Shown piece after piece: positions 12,050-24,517 of a DNA stretch of 64,000 nt (its first letter is position 1; each line of letters starts with the position of its first letter). This DNA comes from Nepenthes gracilis (taxonomy: Eukaryota; Streptophyta; Magnoliopsida; Caryophyllales; Nepenthaceae): positions 19,196,037-19,260,036 of the forward strand of contig BSYO01000004.1 of the NCBI GenBank assembly GCA_033239525.1, in the 5' to 3' direction. Made by a program: the position numbers and the translations under genes. The notes beneath the pieces were generated by a model that did no database searches, was not told the DNA's origin, and saw nothing but the letters and a program-made list of their open reading frames with translations.

Positions 12050-13080
12050 TCAAGATGATCCAAAACCTTGGTACCAACGGGTCAGGTAGACACTATATTA
12101 AGGACTCTTGTCACCACTCTGTTTTTTGGTTGCTTAATTTGTTTCTTGTCATTTTTATCTTTAGCTAGACGGAGTTCGGGTTTTATAGATATGTCTTGAG
12201 GCGTCCCTATCGAATTAAGACCTCAATCTTCATTTGTAACGTCGAGTAGTCTTTAGTATTGGGTCTGGGAGACTGGTGGTAAAAGTAATACTTAGACTGA
12301 TCACTTCCTTTTGTGATTTTGACTGGTTTGGACCATTTTAAAAATTTTTCGTTATGTTTTTGTATCAGAACGTTTGTTTGGCATTATTCAGTGTTATGAG
12401 TTTTAGTGGCTTATACTCTCTGCTGATGCCTAACTCGATTCTCTATTATTTTCTATGATTTGGAGTATAAGAGTTATTTTCAATTCTTTTTTTCCTTCCA
12501 CCATTTGATCAGGGATGGCTTATATCATATAAGCATTCTAGCCGCTTTACTTTCTTAGCCTCTTCTATAGCAATATAGGCCTCTATGATAGCTTCTATAT
12601 CCAAGGATATCTTGAAATTTCGTTGAACTAAATATTGTAAAAAAGTCACCTGGTTTTGTTGTAACTTTCGAGATATTCAATTTCATCTTATCAGTGAGCT
12701 TTAGTATAGCTTTGGCTTAAGCATTGAATCTTGCCAAAAATGGTTTTAGGCTCTCATTTAGAGCTTGTCAAATCCTGATAAGATACCAAAGATGCTTTTT
12801 TTCCTTCTAAATGGAGGCGAATTACGATAGGATCTGGTTTGTCAATTCGTGATATGATTGAATGGAATTTGATCTTAACCCATGGAACCAAATTTTCATA
12901 TCTTTCTTTAAAGTTAAAGGGAAGTAGAGACATAGCACATCATCCTCAAAGTTTGGAAGCCAAACAATATTCAAAAATAGTCGAGATAATCCATTGGATC
13001 AATATTTTCTTCATGGGAATCAAATATTGTCATTTTAAATTTGTGAGAAAGGCCATTCCTCTTTATTTCTAGAGTAAACT
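12050..13080 (-). pseudogene. Gag remnant of the old Tat element
   Basis: The nucleotide layout on the minus strand follows gag of the younger element. The zinc-binding region near 12250-12350 matches 51090-51230, and the capsid part at 12830-13075 matches about 51700-51900. Gag would have formed the particle around element RNA. Frames are thoroughly broken, and N-terminal gag and leader sequence up to about 13550 is barely recognisable. A stretch at 13521-13535 loosely resembles the PBS side, but I do not claim it. Confidence 0.5.
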
Positions 13081-13559
13081 GTACACGACCTAATTCAATT
13101 GTCTACCCAGTAATAGCTTTTCGAAAAACCTATTGTTTAATCCTTTTTATTTTTTCCTCCACCTTAATTGTAGATGCAATTCTTTTGGTATTGAGGAATG
13201 TCCTTAACTCCAAATAATTTGCATATACACCCACTATCTATTTATTTGGGATGGCTTTAGGTATGCTGCTGCATGACCATTCCTCTCGATTAGATGGGCA
13301 CTGAAAATCTCGAGCATACTACGGATTTCATTGCTCACGACTTTCTTCCCTAACTTCATATTTTAAGTGCCCCTCGAGCTGGGAAAGTGTCATGCAGATG
13401 GGTGCCTCAGGAGCCTTTACGGTCATCGACTGAGTGTGACTTTCCTTTGAGATGACTTTATTCTCTTTCGACCTTCTTTAGTAGGTTGATTCTTGCGTTT
13501 GGTGGACCTTGGCCTTGTAAGTTTGACCGTCAAATTTGCTCTATAAGAATTTTAATATT

Positions 13560-14640
13560 TTGACCTATCATAAATTTGGGCAGTAAGGGCCCCATTGTCA
13601 AGATCGGCCAGTGGGTGGAGACTCCCAAAATTGCCTTCCTATGTGGCAAAGCCACGAGATACAACATTCTTTGATAGTTGTTTTGACTTCTGTACTTGCA
13701 TGATCACCATTTTTACTTTGTCAAAGACGAGTTATTTTCAGGCAGGTGAGATTTCAATTAGGTAGGAATAAATGGCTTAATCACATTTTCACAAATGAAG
13801 TGATATGTATCTTGGATTTGAGTAATTGTCTGAATGGAGTTAGATTTGATCTTTAAACATTTTAATTTATATCTTATATGCCGCAATAGTTTATAAAATG
13901 TCAAAAAATATGAAACTTACTTTCAAAAATATAAGTAAAAAATCTTTCTAAAGAAATAAAAGATAATGAGAGGGTGAGGATAAGAGAATGAATATATTTT
14001 TGGAATTTGCAAGTACATCGTGGGCTATTGATTCGTACTTACTATTTTTATAAATAATTTAGATCCCCCTGTTCAATAACAATACATGTATTTATAATAT
14101 TATTTCCAATCATTGTATATTTTCTAAAAAAATATGATTGAGTATTAATTGATAAGTTATTTGGTTGAAAAATGAATGGTTTAATTGTTGAACAAGTATT
14201 GAGTTTAACGTCCATCCGTTTGGCGCATTAACTGTTCATTTAATTTGACTATTTATTTTTTAGTTTATGTAACTGTTTGGATTTATTAATTGACCGATAA
14301 TTTAGCACATCAATTTTTATACTTCTACAAGTCCGACTATTCAAATATTCAGTAATTCGAATGGATTCTCTTTTATTCCAGAACTAACAACTCGATTAAC
14401 TTATATTTCTCTATAAACTTACGATTTATGAGCTTTATATATCAACGAATTATCGAATCTAATATTATTGAATTTGATATAGGAATCTTTTTACGCCTAA
14501 TGTTCTTGTTCTATATTTAAATGACTTTAAAATGGAACAAAAAAAATGTCAATTCAATACTCTTGATTAACGTGATTGTCCCTTTGAATAAAATTAAACA
14601 TTTACCGTAGATTGGCAAACTCAATATTTCCGCAGCCTTG
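13560..14640. other. AT-rich intergenic sequence
   Basis: No open frame, repeat array or LTR end recognised. Confidence 0.4.
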
Positions 14641-14649
14641 TTTTGGTTT

Positions 14650-14711
14650 TTTTTTTTTTTTTTTATAATGGCATTACTTATTACACTCGGAAGAGAGAGA
14701 GAGAGAGAGAG
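14650..14711. repeat. Poly-T tract and (GA)n microsatellite
   Basis: A run of T at about 14648-14664 is followed by alternating A/G at 14691-14711. Confidence 0.9.
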
Positions 14712-14719
14712 ATTTAATA

Positions 14720-15310
14720 ATTTAATGGATAAAATAGAGTCGGTGGGGTGGATTGCTTGACATTTTGACGTGTTTCGCGTTGAAGTGGATGGGAAGACTC
14801 ACCAAATTGACGGACGGAAGATGGATGACGAGAGGGGTGACGCGTGCGTGTATTGGGACTTGAGCATTTCTTTTTTTTTTTTTTTTAATATTTCTTTTCC
14901 CCTCAATTTTTCAAAAGCTGAGTCAACGCGCTTTGGCGGCCATGTTTTCCTTCTGCCGCCTCCCTTTGGGCAAGAGAAGGCCATCAACGCAGCCACCCAG
15001 CTCAAATCATCAAAGCACGAAATGCGTTTGGGTTAAATCTCTTGGAGACTTTAAACCTCAATCACTTTATAATATATATACTCTTCATGTAGGTAACGGC
15101 CTCTCAATGTAATACAGTTTGTGCCGATTTTCATACCAAAGATCAGTAAACTGCTTAGTTTAAAAATCGTATCTGAAAAACTGACTCTAATAAATTGTTT
15201 TAACGAACTACTTTTCACGATAAGATCACAACTCCTTTTACATGTAAGGGGGATATGCCAAAAGGAGAAAGAAAAAAAAAATCAAGACTTTAAAGCCCAA
15301 TCCTCCATTT
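14720..15310. other. Moderately GC-rich island, unassigned
   Basis: Base composition rises between about 14740 and 15040 compared with both flanks. Overlapping frames on both strands (14770-15036 plus, 14799-15005 minus) have poly-F or poly-K tracts from a T run and no recognisable domain. It could be a relic of low-copy sequence. No gene is called. Confidence 0.3.
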
Positions 15311-16140
15311 AACTCTATCAATAATTATTCATCATTTAAATTCTCACACCCAGTGTCTTTTTCTTTAACCTTTCATAACTCAAAATTATTAAATCAAAAA
15401 TATTAACTAACTTTAGGAAATGAGTTTTGACTAATTCAAAATTTTTAATTATGACTGTGGCATATATGAACCAAATTAAAAGATTTGAAACTTTAAACTA
15501 ACTTTCTTCGGACCAAATTTAATTTCAATACACACTTCACATATAATATTATCTTTTATCACATAAATTTTTATGTAGAAAGGAATTTTTCTAAATATAT
15601 GAGAGGTGTTAAGTACCAGACAATGCCTATTTATTTGAATTGCCTGTATCACAACGTATCATACCAACGCAATTTGGGACATATGTGTCCCGACTTACCA
15701 TGACACATGGCCCGTCTGCACTAGGTGGTGTATATCTATGAGACATATTGTACTAGGCACAATCCTAATATAAAATATTAAAAATAAAATTATACAAATA
15801 TTATAAAATGTATCACATTTTATTTATTTATTAAATATTTTAATATATTATAATTTATAAAAAGTAAAAATTAAATCTAATAATAACTCACTTATTTTTA
15901 TATCTTGCTTGTATTGCTATTACCGTGCTCCTAGAGTCATTCTATTTACCAAAACTCAAAATGATTAGATTTCTTATACGATTTTTATGTCTAATTAATT
16001 TTAAAAAAGAATGTACAATTCTATAATTTGTGATGTTATCTTGTTTCTTTTTTTGTTAACTACTCAACCTTTGGCTCTTAAGGTTGACTCTAATAATATC
16101 ATACTTATTGGTGAAGTTAAGGAGTCATGTATAATTGATG
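15311..16140. other. AT-rich intergenic sequence
   Basis: Nothing recognised. Confidence 0.4.
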
Positions 16141-16149
16141 CAAGCATAA

Positions 16150-16350
16150 GGCATACAAACATGCTTTTTACTATCATTTACTGCCTTCCCACCATCCAGA
16201 TTCAAAAAGATGATTTTACCTCTCTTTTATCTGGAGATCCACACATTCTTGCACTCTTTCTTTCAATTCTCAGTTCCAATTACCTTCTCAAATTTCGAAG
16301 GCTATTTATTGATTTAAGCGTCGGAGTGTTTTTGGTGGGATAACTTTTCA
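16150..16350 (+). mobile_element. Fragment of a Tat-type LTR (R/U5)
   Basis: Positions 16298-16345 read TTGATTTAAGCGTCGGAGTG followed by a GGTGGGA stretch. This matches the R/U5 part of the Tat LTRs in this window, read on the minus strand (complement of about 40960-41010 and 52780-52830: TTGACTTGAGCGTCGGAGCG, then GGTGGGA). The open frame 16011-16343 ends in RRLFIDLSVG. The same DLSVG is encoded by the corresponding LTR part near 52800, so that ORF is LTR sequence, not a gene. The rest of this LTR is too decayed to delimit. Confidence 0.4.
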
Positions 16351-19300
16351 CTGACACACTGACCTCCTATTTGTTTTAGTGGTGTGTAGGATCCAAATAC
16401 AGTGAACGGAGTCGGAACCAGGATAAGCGGATCTACCCGAATCTGTTCGAAATTCAAATCCAGGATGCATTATAATATTACTCTAAAAAATGAAAATATT
16501 TTAATAAATAAAATAATATTTTTTATTTTTTTACCATAAGAAGAAATAAATTGTAAAACTTTTTTAGTGTAAATGTTATTAATATAACATACTTATCTTA
16601 TATGAAATAATTTAACATTTAAAATAAAAAATATGATTCATATAAAAAATAATAAAATTATTATTTAAACTATTATTAAAAGTAATAGAAAATTTCTAAT
16701 TAAATATTCTAAATCTATTTATAATAATATTAATCATTTAAAAAATTATAAAATTTGTGTGTGAGTACTTAAAAATTTTAAAATTAATAATTTTTTTATA
16801 GTTTTAAAATTTTTAAAATTAATACGTTATAATATAAATATAAGATAAATTATTATATAATGACAACATATAACTAGTTAAAAAAATATTACATTTTACG
16901 TGTATTAATTTTAAAATTAATTCTTATTTAAATTTTAAAAAAATGAATAACTTTACATTAAATATATATTGAGATATTTTTGCATATATCTACATATATC
17001 TTTCGAACATATAATCTTTCATCATGGGAAAAGGTTCTCCAACTGAAATTTATATTCCCCCAGTCACTCCCAATTTAGCATTTGGTTGTATTGAAAAATT
17101 TTTAATCCTTTATCATTTGGAAATGTTAATTTAGTTTTAATTGATAATAATTACAACCTCTCATATTTTTTATATGTCTTTACATTTGTCCGGTATTTAC
17201 ATAATTTTTATAAGTATAATTTTTTTACACATTTTTTTTTTTACAAATAACTCAATCTAGATCCTTAACTAATTTAATTTTAAAAAGTTATCATATATTA
17301 TTAAAATATTTTCTAGGGGGCAATTAAAGTTAAAAAAATAAACAGCAGTGGTATCTAAGATAGGATTTAGTTTTGGTATTTCATAAATACTATCAGTGTG
17401 TGGATTTATATAATCAGCATGAAATTATTAGAATAATTTTCTCACATATATTTATTGTCAAAATTAGAAAAAAATATATTTTATAATTAATAATTTATTT
17501 GTAAAATGATAATATTTATATATAAATTATTAATAAAAATTAAAAAAAAATAATATAAATATATTAATAAGTATTATGTTAATATTACTTATTATAATAT
17601 ACTGTAAAAGAGTAAATAGTAGAAAGAATTTGTGTTAAGTATATGTGAATGTGTGGAAAAGGGATATATATATATATTTGGGGGAGACCATTGCCCCACT
17701 CCAATGGTCATGTAACTTTTAATAGTTACATAGTCATTATACATAAAAAAAAAAGTAAACCGTGACTGCTATGATTGTTGCTCGATATGTTCTAAAATAT
17801 TTAGTTATATTATATACAATTTAATATTATTTATTATAGATCATAGTTGGCATGATTAATGGTGGGCTGAGCCATACTACACTACATATGGTAATACCAT
17901 TTAATATATCTAAAAGTTATTATGTTACTAAATGACATGATAGGACTTAGTATAACTGTTAAAATATCGATAGAATAATTCAAAATGTGGTTTACATTTG
18001 TATTGGATTTATTTATGTATGATTTTTTGTGTGATGCGTGAAAAACACATAGGCATTAATTTCTTTTATCCACATAAAAATATTAAAAAAAAGGAAGCGA
18101 AGCCATATTAAAGAAAGGGCATCACGCACACAAGGGTACAAAAATTTTAGACTTTTTTTAGGTGAAAGACTAATTTTTTATGTTTCACTTTTTTTATTTT
18201 TACAATTTTTTAGAAAATTAATTTCATTTATTTCTGTTATAAATATAAATATTTTATAAATTAATATTTATTAATAGTTATTTATAAATTTTTATCATCT
18301 TAGATATGATAAAATTTGTTAATATATAAATTATTTAATAAATTTATTTATTATTTATATTTATAATCAGTTTCATTCATGATTATCAAAAGTTGTAAAA
18401 AATCTATTTATCAATCATATTAAATTGTATAATAAATGTGATTCTCAATTATTATCTATTATATAAAATAATACACATTTATATATTTTATAAATGTATC
18501 ATATGTACTTGATGTTGAACTATCAACTATAGCTCTATTATTATAAACATGGATGGAGTTCATTTAAATTAAACTTATTAACTAATGAGTATTTTATTAT
18601 TATAAAACTAATTACTTATGATTAAATCTACTAATACTTATTCTTTTTATGACATCACCTATACATTTAATTGGCAATGAGTTAACAATAAATTAATGAC
18701 ATATTGTGTTTAATATCAGTGGTACTGTAAATTATTATATTTAGATTAATTTTTTTAAAAAAATTAATATACATAAGTTTTTGTGAATTAATAGAAAATG
18801 TTAAACAAAATTTTAAATATTGCCATACTATTAAATAACCTATATATTGATCACTAAGGTAGGATTCAATAGATGCTCCTCTCTTGTTATCATCCAATCT
18901 ATTATCATCGAGCGCATACACTAGTATAAGAATTAGATATGCAACTGTACTTTTAAATTTTACATTAGTATATAAATTATATTTTTGTATATGCCAAATA
19001 CAAGTCATATTAAATTAACAACTCATATAAAAATATAAAATGACTTAAATAAAAATGATATAAATAAATCTGATTATAAATTGGACAAAAAATTTATTAT
19101 CTATTAAATACACAAATTTATATTTTATAAATTTATGAAATAGTCTTTTTTATAATTACATGTTCTTAAAATATAATTATATAAGTAGTATATGAAAAAT
19201 TATGAAAAATTTTATTTGATTGCCCATAACAAATTATAGAAAATATCCTTCTAATATTTTTTGAGCTTTTAAGAATTCAACTTATATTTAAAAAATAGAC

Positions 19301-19420
19301 AGATTTAAACACAATTTTTTTTTTTGTTTAGATTTTTTATTTTTTTTAAAAAAATTAAAAAGCAGACCTAATTTTTTTCTCAATAGAGAGGCAGAGAAAT
19401 TCTAAACGTTTGAAGTCAAG
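16351..19420. other. Very AT-rich intergenic sequence
   Basis: Long A/T runs and stops in every frame. No coding, RNA or LTR feature can be supported. Confidence 0.5.
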
Positions 19421-19425
19421 AGGAA

Positions 19426-20810
19426 TCAAATTAAAAAGCCACAGCAAGTGGGGGTTATGTGGCATAAATACTGATTAATTATACGCGCATGCGCATTAAA
19501 TAGAACGGGTGATTGACTTTGACATTCTTCAAAAGTCACAGCTGAAGATTTTCGAAAGAGGCGAGTGGAGCTGATGCATGCACGCAAGCCCGCCGACTGT
19601 TTGCTTTCAACATTCAAAGTGATGCACTGCATGATATCATCAGCAAGAAAACGGGAAGCCAATGTAAAGTGTGCAGAGGGCAAACGCGTTGACAATGGAC
19701 GGTCGTGTTGCAGGCCGAAGAAGAAGAAGGGGAAAGTCCATTCCTCCCTCAACTTGTCATCAGTCAAGCTGCATATGCCCTCGTTTCTTTTCTTCTAATT
19801 TCTTATTGGTTTGTCGGTAAAATGAGTAATGCAACAGCATCTTTTAGGTACAATGCAGAATTAATGGTCATATGGGTTCACACATTACACCTTCAGAATA
19901 CCAGATCCTATGACTTTTTAATTAAATATATAGATATATACAATATATAAAAAAGGATACACATATCAAATAGAGTCCATACGCATACTTATATTTATAT
20001 TTTCTTATAGCAACTAACTTGAACATGACTCTGCAATTTTTTCAATATTTTAAGATGCTCCGTTTTATGTGAAATTAAAGCAAGCAAAAATAAATACTAC
20101 ATTTGTTTGAGGAATTAATAAATATTTATTTCTTGACAAATATGGGTTTTAAAATGGATGCTTAATTGTCAATAATGGAGTGATATAATGATACCAATCA
20201 ATATAAAAGCCAACTAATTTATGGGGGTGAGTTGCTCCTGTATGTTTTTGGTTTACATTCCGCAGTTTTTTTGGTAAGTAATTAATTTGTATAGCCGCTA
20301 AAGTTTATACACCAAAAAGTGTAGCCCCTAATAACTTACATCTCGTCTGCATGAGTGGGATCAATCCAAAGTTTATAAATCGAGTTGGTGACTTTTTTAA
20401 AAATGATTTTTCTTTTTTTTTTTTGTTTTGCTATCATTAACCAGTTGTGCTGATCTTATAAATAATTACACATCCGTCCATCAAAACCGAAAGGAAGGCA
20501 AAACAAAGAGAGAAAGATCAGCCCACGGCTAAGTCGGCCCAGTGAGGATTGAACAGTAGCAGCTCGGCCTGATTTCACAGCTGCGAATAGTAAGCGAAAT
20601 TGCGATTGGGCCAAGTTAACCCCTTCTTAATGAAAAATTGCCACCCGTCCAATTAGCAACGCGGAGGCTGCTACATGGGTGCGAGTAGCAGTTCCTATTG
20701 TTCACCTCTTAACTCTTTAAATTTATAAAGATTTAAAGAGTGAGAGGTATCGTTTAAAAAAATATAGTGTAATTTTCTTATTATTAGTGCAAAAAGAAAA
20801 AAAAAATGAT
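19426..20810. other. Intergenic sequence with two GC-richer patches
   Basis: The patches 19440-19800 and 20480-20720 are less AT-rich than their surroundings. Both strands carry short overlapping frames in the first patch, none with a recognisable domain. They may be ancient low-copy or promoter remnants. No gene is called. Confidence 0.3.
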
Positions 20811-20817
20811 GCGTAGT

Positions 20818-21780
20818 TGTTGGGTTTGGGGTACGAAGCTTCACACCCCAAGCAGAGAATGAATCTCCAAATAGATTAAAATATTGAGATCGTTGGTTGA
20901 ATATGCAAGGAGATAAAATGACAATTTATAATCAATTACAACAATAATAAGTAATTAGTGAGAGTAAAACGCACAAAATTTTTTGTTGAAATCCCTTATA
21001 AATAAAGGATAAAACCACAATACTTTAGATTCATAAAAATAAACTATGATTATAAGTATAATTACATAAATCTTTAATACTTTCGTTGGTTTCATCGTAA
21101 TGTTGATAAACTAAGATAAACAAAATAAGAGATGAAAAATAAAAACAAAAGGAAAAATAAGGTAAAAATGTCTAAAATACAAATAAAATAACATACTTAA
21201 TAATGATAAAACTGAAAATAAGATTTAAAAATCAAATATTTAGAGAAAATCTTCTCATTTTTTACTCTTTCTCTCTCTAGTAGGCCTCCCAAGTGTCTTA
21301 AGAATACTCTTAATAAATGCCCTAAAAACCACACATGTACTTCTACTAGCTTTAGTGCTTGAATGCCCAGATGAAAGTTTTCCTTGGCGCAAGAATATGG
21401 GACCATGAGCACAGGACAAGTACACATTATGGATGAGGATCACCCAAAAATTATTGGAATCGGTGCATGAGTACCCCTTAGATATGTCTTATGCACAGAT
21501 TTTACTGTTACTCTATGCGGCTCCATATGTGTGGATTAGGAATCATCCAGTCCTATCACTGAAGAACTTCCTTCGCTTAAGCATCTAATGTGCAAACCTC
21601 CCACAAAACTTTATATGGTCAGCCATGGAATCAAAGAATGCTTCTATATTAATGGGTAATGGGTATAAGACTCGCAAAGGAGCGACTATTCCAATAAACT
21701 TTTTCTCATGACCTTTGGGGGACAAATGCTATTCTAGCTATCTCTTGACGTATTTTAAGCTTCTCTCGTTACACAACATT
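20818..21780. other. Unassigned, repeat-like sequence left of Del-1 integrase
   Basis: It begins TGTTGGG and the next CCAACA is at 21783-21788, which would fit LTR ends. However, the flanks do not match (GTAGT and TATTT), and readable integrase begins at about the same place. I leave it unassigned. Confidence 0.25.
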
Positions 21781-21784
21781 TGCC

Positions 21785-22117
21785 AACATATTTGAGCTGT
21801 TATGTTGGGATTGCCTAAGATAATAAGGATTCATGCATTTGTTTGAATGATTGTAGATTGATTGACAAAATCACTGCATTTTCTTTCAATAAGGATTGTA
21901 TTTTCAAGATACTATTTGACGTGGTTGTATATTAAAGAGGTGGTGAGATCGAATGGGATTCCAACATCAATTGTTTTTTGATTAAGACCCAAAATTTGTA
22001 TCTAAATTTTGAAAAGCTTGTATAGATAATTAGGTAAGAACTTGAAATTTAGTATGACTATTTATGCACACATAGATAGTCAATCAAAAAGAAGGATAAA
22101 GATCTTAAAAGATATAC
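21785..22117 (+). pseudogene. Del-1 integrase core, first part
   Basis: The broken plus-strand frame reads GLPK, then the VIVDRLTKSAHF-like stretch (as MIVD*LTKSLHF), YIKEVVRSNGIPTSIV and a DPKF core motif. These are the hallmarks of the Del/Tekay integrase catalytic domain, including the second catalytic Asp region. It continues to an ILKDI stretch at 22090-22117, where a solo LTR interrupts it. It resumes at 23753. Several stops (for example Trp or Arg codons turned to TGA) make it inactive. Confidence 0.65.
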
Positions 22118-22194
22118 TGTAATATCCTGGTTAAAAAAAAAATGAAAACTGTGGCCGGTAAACTCACAACTGTTTTTAGGAAGGGGGTTTCGAG

Positions 22195-22350
22195 TGTGGG
22201 TGCAGAGGAGGAAAAGGGAAAAAGAAAATGAAAGAAAGGGGACAGGGGAGAGGGAAAGAGAGAAGAGTCATACAAGAGAAAAGAGGGTCGCACAAGGAAG
22301 GAGAAAAGGAAGGAAAGAAGGAAGAGGCGGTATAATGAGAGGTCTGCGGC
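22195..22350. repeat. Purine-rich block in solo LTR copy 2
   Basis: Almost pure A/G on the plus strand. It creates spurious basic and Arg/Lys-rich ORFs on one strand and Ser/Pro/Phe-rich ORFs on the other. Confidence 0.6.
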
Positions 22351-22707
22351 AAGAGAGAGAAAGAGGAGGGTTTGCTAGTGAGGAGAAGAGGCAGCGGTGG
22401 CGCACGGCGAGAAGAGATAAAGCATGTTGGGAAGGTCAGCGGTGGTCGAAAAAGGACACAGTGGTAGCAGTAGCTTGCAGGCAACGAGACGATGCGCAGG
22501 GAGGAGACTCGCATAAGAAGAGAGAGAAAAAGTGTGCACAGAGGAGCGAGAAACGTGCGATCTAGGTACCTTGGAGTATCCTATCTTTTGAGCTGCTTAG
22601 TATAAGATCAAGGCAAGTATCTGTAATGCCCTTATTTGATCTGATTTAATATATGATAGTTTTATATGTGTATTTCATATCGGTATATTTTTATAAAAAT
22701 AGGCAGA

Positions 22708-22830
22708 GTCTGAGACCCGGTGGATCGATATGCGTGTGGGACCATAGTAGTCTGAGACGCTAGTGGGCCGATATGTGTGTGGGGATAGGGGAGTCTGAGG
22801 TCCTGGTGGATCGATATATGATCCGGTGAA
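22708..22830 (+). repeat. About 43-bp tandem repeat, three units
   Basis: Three units begin GTCTGAG and contain a (G)GTGGATCGATATG-like core. They lie inside solo LTR copy 2. Confidence 0.6.
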
Positions 22831-22833
22831 ATA

Positions 22834-23260
22834 TGGTGGCCAAGAGTTACAGGCCTAAAATGCAGTCAAGATCCAATAAGAAAAAGATGACCGAGAGCTG
22901 TAAGCTTAAAATATTGTCGAGTTAATGGAGCCAATGATATGTTATAATTAAGAGCTATAGATCTAAAATATAGTCGGATTAATGGAGCCAATGATATATG
23001 ATAGTTGAGAGTTATAGGTCTAAAATATAGTCTGGCTAATGGAGCCAATGATATGTGATGGCCGAAAGTTATAGACTTAAAATATAGTTAGGATCCAAAA
23101 ATGATGAAAAGATGGCTGAGAACTATAGGTTTAAAATATAGTCTGGTTAATGGAGCAAATGATATGTGATGACCGAGAGTTACAGACCTAAAATGTAGTT
23201 GGGATCCAAAAAAATGAAATGATGGTTGAGAACTGTAAGCTGAAACTGCAGCTGATAATG
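22834..23260 (+). repeat. 53-57-bp tandem array, about eight units
   Basis: Units share GAGAGTTATAGG.CTAAAATATAGT, and most end in GGAGCCAATGATATGTGA. Some units instead carry GGATCCAAAAA before the next unit, so two unit types alternate at the right end. Inside solo LTR copy 2. Confidence 0.75.
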
Positions 23261-23747
23261 ACATGTGACAGTCTTGAATTGCTTGCCCAAAACACAGTCA
23301 TATGATGCTCAAATTGTATTTTAATTTGCATCAGTTGTGGGTGTGTGGTGATTTCAATATATATGGTGGAGTTTATTGGACTTTGATTTGTACTCTCCCT
23401 CTGATTTTCATGTGCTATTTTCTGCATGTTTACGATGAAACTTATTAAGTCATCGACTCATTTTCTGCTTTCTCTCCTTCAAAGTAGAAAGCTTATATTT
23501 GTAACAGGAGTTGGGGCAGGATTCAGTACAACATTGCATTTTCTTAATAGGCATTTTATCTTTATGACTATTTGGGAGTAGGTCATTGTTATTTTATACG
23601 GTCGATTGTCCGATGAATTCCTGTGTAGGTTTTTAATTTGTTAGGTTATGTGTATTTGGTTTGTACACTCGAGTTTCAGATTTATAAAAATAATTATCAA
23701 AATTTAATTAATAATTTATTTAACCTATTTGATTCAGGTTTGTGACA

Positions 23748-24500
23748 TGTATTTAGCGCATATGTTTTGGAGATAAAAGATAATTGAAATAGTTACTTAT
23801 CGTTACTTGAGTTTGCAGATAACAACAACTATTAGTCTAATATTGGGGTTGCTCCATTTAAGGCCTTGTATAGAAAAAAAAGGTGTCAGACTTTGTTCAA
23901 TTAGGAAGAGATTAGTGATCGTAAATTTTTGGATATTTATAAAATTTAGGGGACTTTAGACAAGATTAAATTGATTTATGATCATTTGATAGTTACTCAG
24001 AGTTGACAAAAGAGCTACATAGATTGTAAAAAGTTTGATTTAAATTTTTAGGTGGGTGATCATATATTTTTGAAAGTGTCCATTAAGAAAGGCACTTCAA
24101 TATTTTGGTTGAAAGGAAAGTTGAAATTGAGATTTATCAGACCATTTGAGATTTTGCATTAAATTGGAGATGTAACTTATAGATTAGTCTAACTATCTAA
24201 TTTAGTCATTTCTTTTGATATATTTCATGCTTTGATGGTATGGAAATATGTTTTTGATCCTTTCCATATTATAAGATATGAGCAACTATAGATTGATGGG
24301 AATTTGTTGCATCTAGAAGTATTGGTTTAGGTTTTAGGAAAGTGAGATCAAATTTTGTATACTACGGTAACTCAATTGGTTAAGATACTTTGGAGAAATT
24401 ATTGTTTGAGAAAGTGACTTGGAAATGTGAAGGCGGGATTTGGAAAGAGTATTCGAATCTATTTGTTTGATTAGGTATGTAAATTTTGCGGATGAAATTT
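23748..24500 (+). pseudogene. Del-1 integrase, second part and C-terminal domain
   Basis: Readable motifs in order: the LLEF..NNNY core end, NIGVAPFKALY, a VGDHIFLKVS stretch and IRPFEIL. Then follow IGDVTYRL, FDIFHALMVWKYVFDP and the closing VTQLVKILWRN region. This is the usual order of the integrase end and C-terminal domain in Del/Tekay gypsy elements. Roughly ten stops and frame changes are visible. It is followed immediately by a purine tract and the 3' LTR. Confidence 0.7.
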
Positions 24501-24517
24501 TAAAAGGCGGGGAGAGT
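24501..24517 (+). promoter_or_regulatory. Polypurine tract of Del-1
   Basis: AAAAGGCGGGGAGAG directly before the LTR start. It would prime plus-strand DNA synthesis. Confidence 0.6.

Larger units (their letters stand above)
3590..13550 (-). mobile_element. Decayed Tat-like Ty3/gypsy element, minus strand
   Basis: Fragments that align with the better preserved Tat element at 40820-53570 occur in the same order and strand. From low to high coordinates they are: antisense-ORF relic (about 3590-4700), integrase (5640-6800), RNase H (7020-7470), RT (8150-8960), protease region (9090-9446) and gag (12050-13080). A solo LTR at 9447-11789 interrupts the protease region. No frame is intact. Its own LTRs, PBS and PPT are not recognisable. 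The sequence has become AT-rich compared with the GC-rich younger element, as expected of an old methylated copy. Confidence 0.65.
22118..23747 (+). mobile_element. Solo LTR, TGTAATATCC family, copy 2
   Basis: It starts TGTAATATCCTGG and ends TTTGTGACA, 1630 bp. Flanks are TATAC (22113-22117) and TGTAT (23748-23752), equal at three of five bases with two transitions. Taking out the LTR plus one 5-bp copy puts the two halves of the Del-1 integrase back in one frame, which independently fixes both ends. It contains a purine-rich block and two tandem arrays. No PBS, PPT or coding sequence is present. Confidence 0.75.

Noticed and set aside
14770..15036. 88-codon ORF
   Set aside because: Contains a poly-T derived Phe run and has an equally long ORF on the other strand. 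No family resemblance.
19426..19950. Three overlapping ORFs on both strands
   Set aside because: No domain, no codon signal, mutually exclusive frames.
20818..21788. Possible solo LTR (TGTTGGG...CCAACA)
   Set aside because: Flanking 5-mers GTAGT and TATTT do not match, no second copy in the window, and the right edge overlaps the start of readable integrase.
22194..22565. 123-codon Arg/Lys-rich plus-strand ORF
   Set aside because: Lies on a purine-only block of a solo LTR. Low-complexity translation with overlapping ORFs on the other strand.
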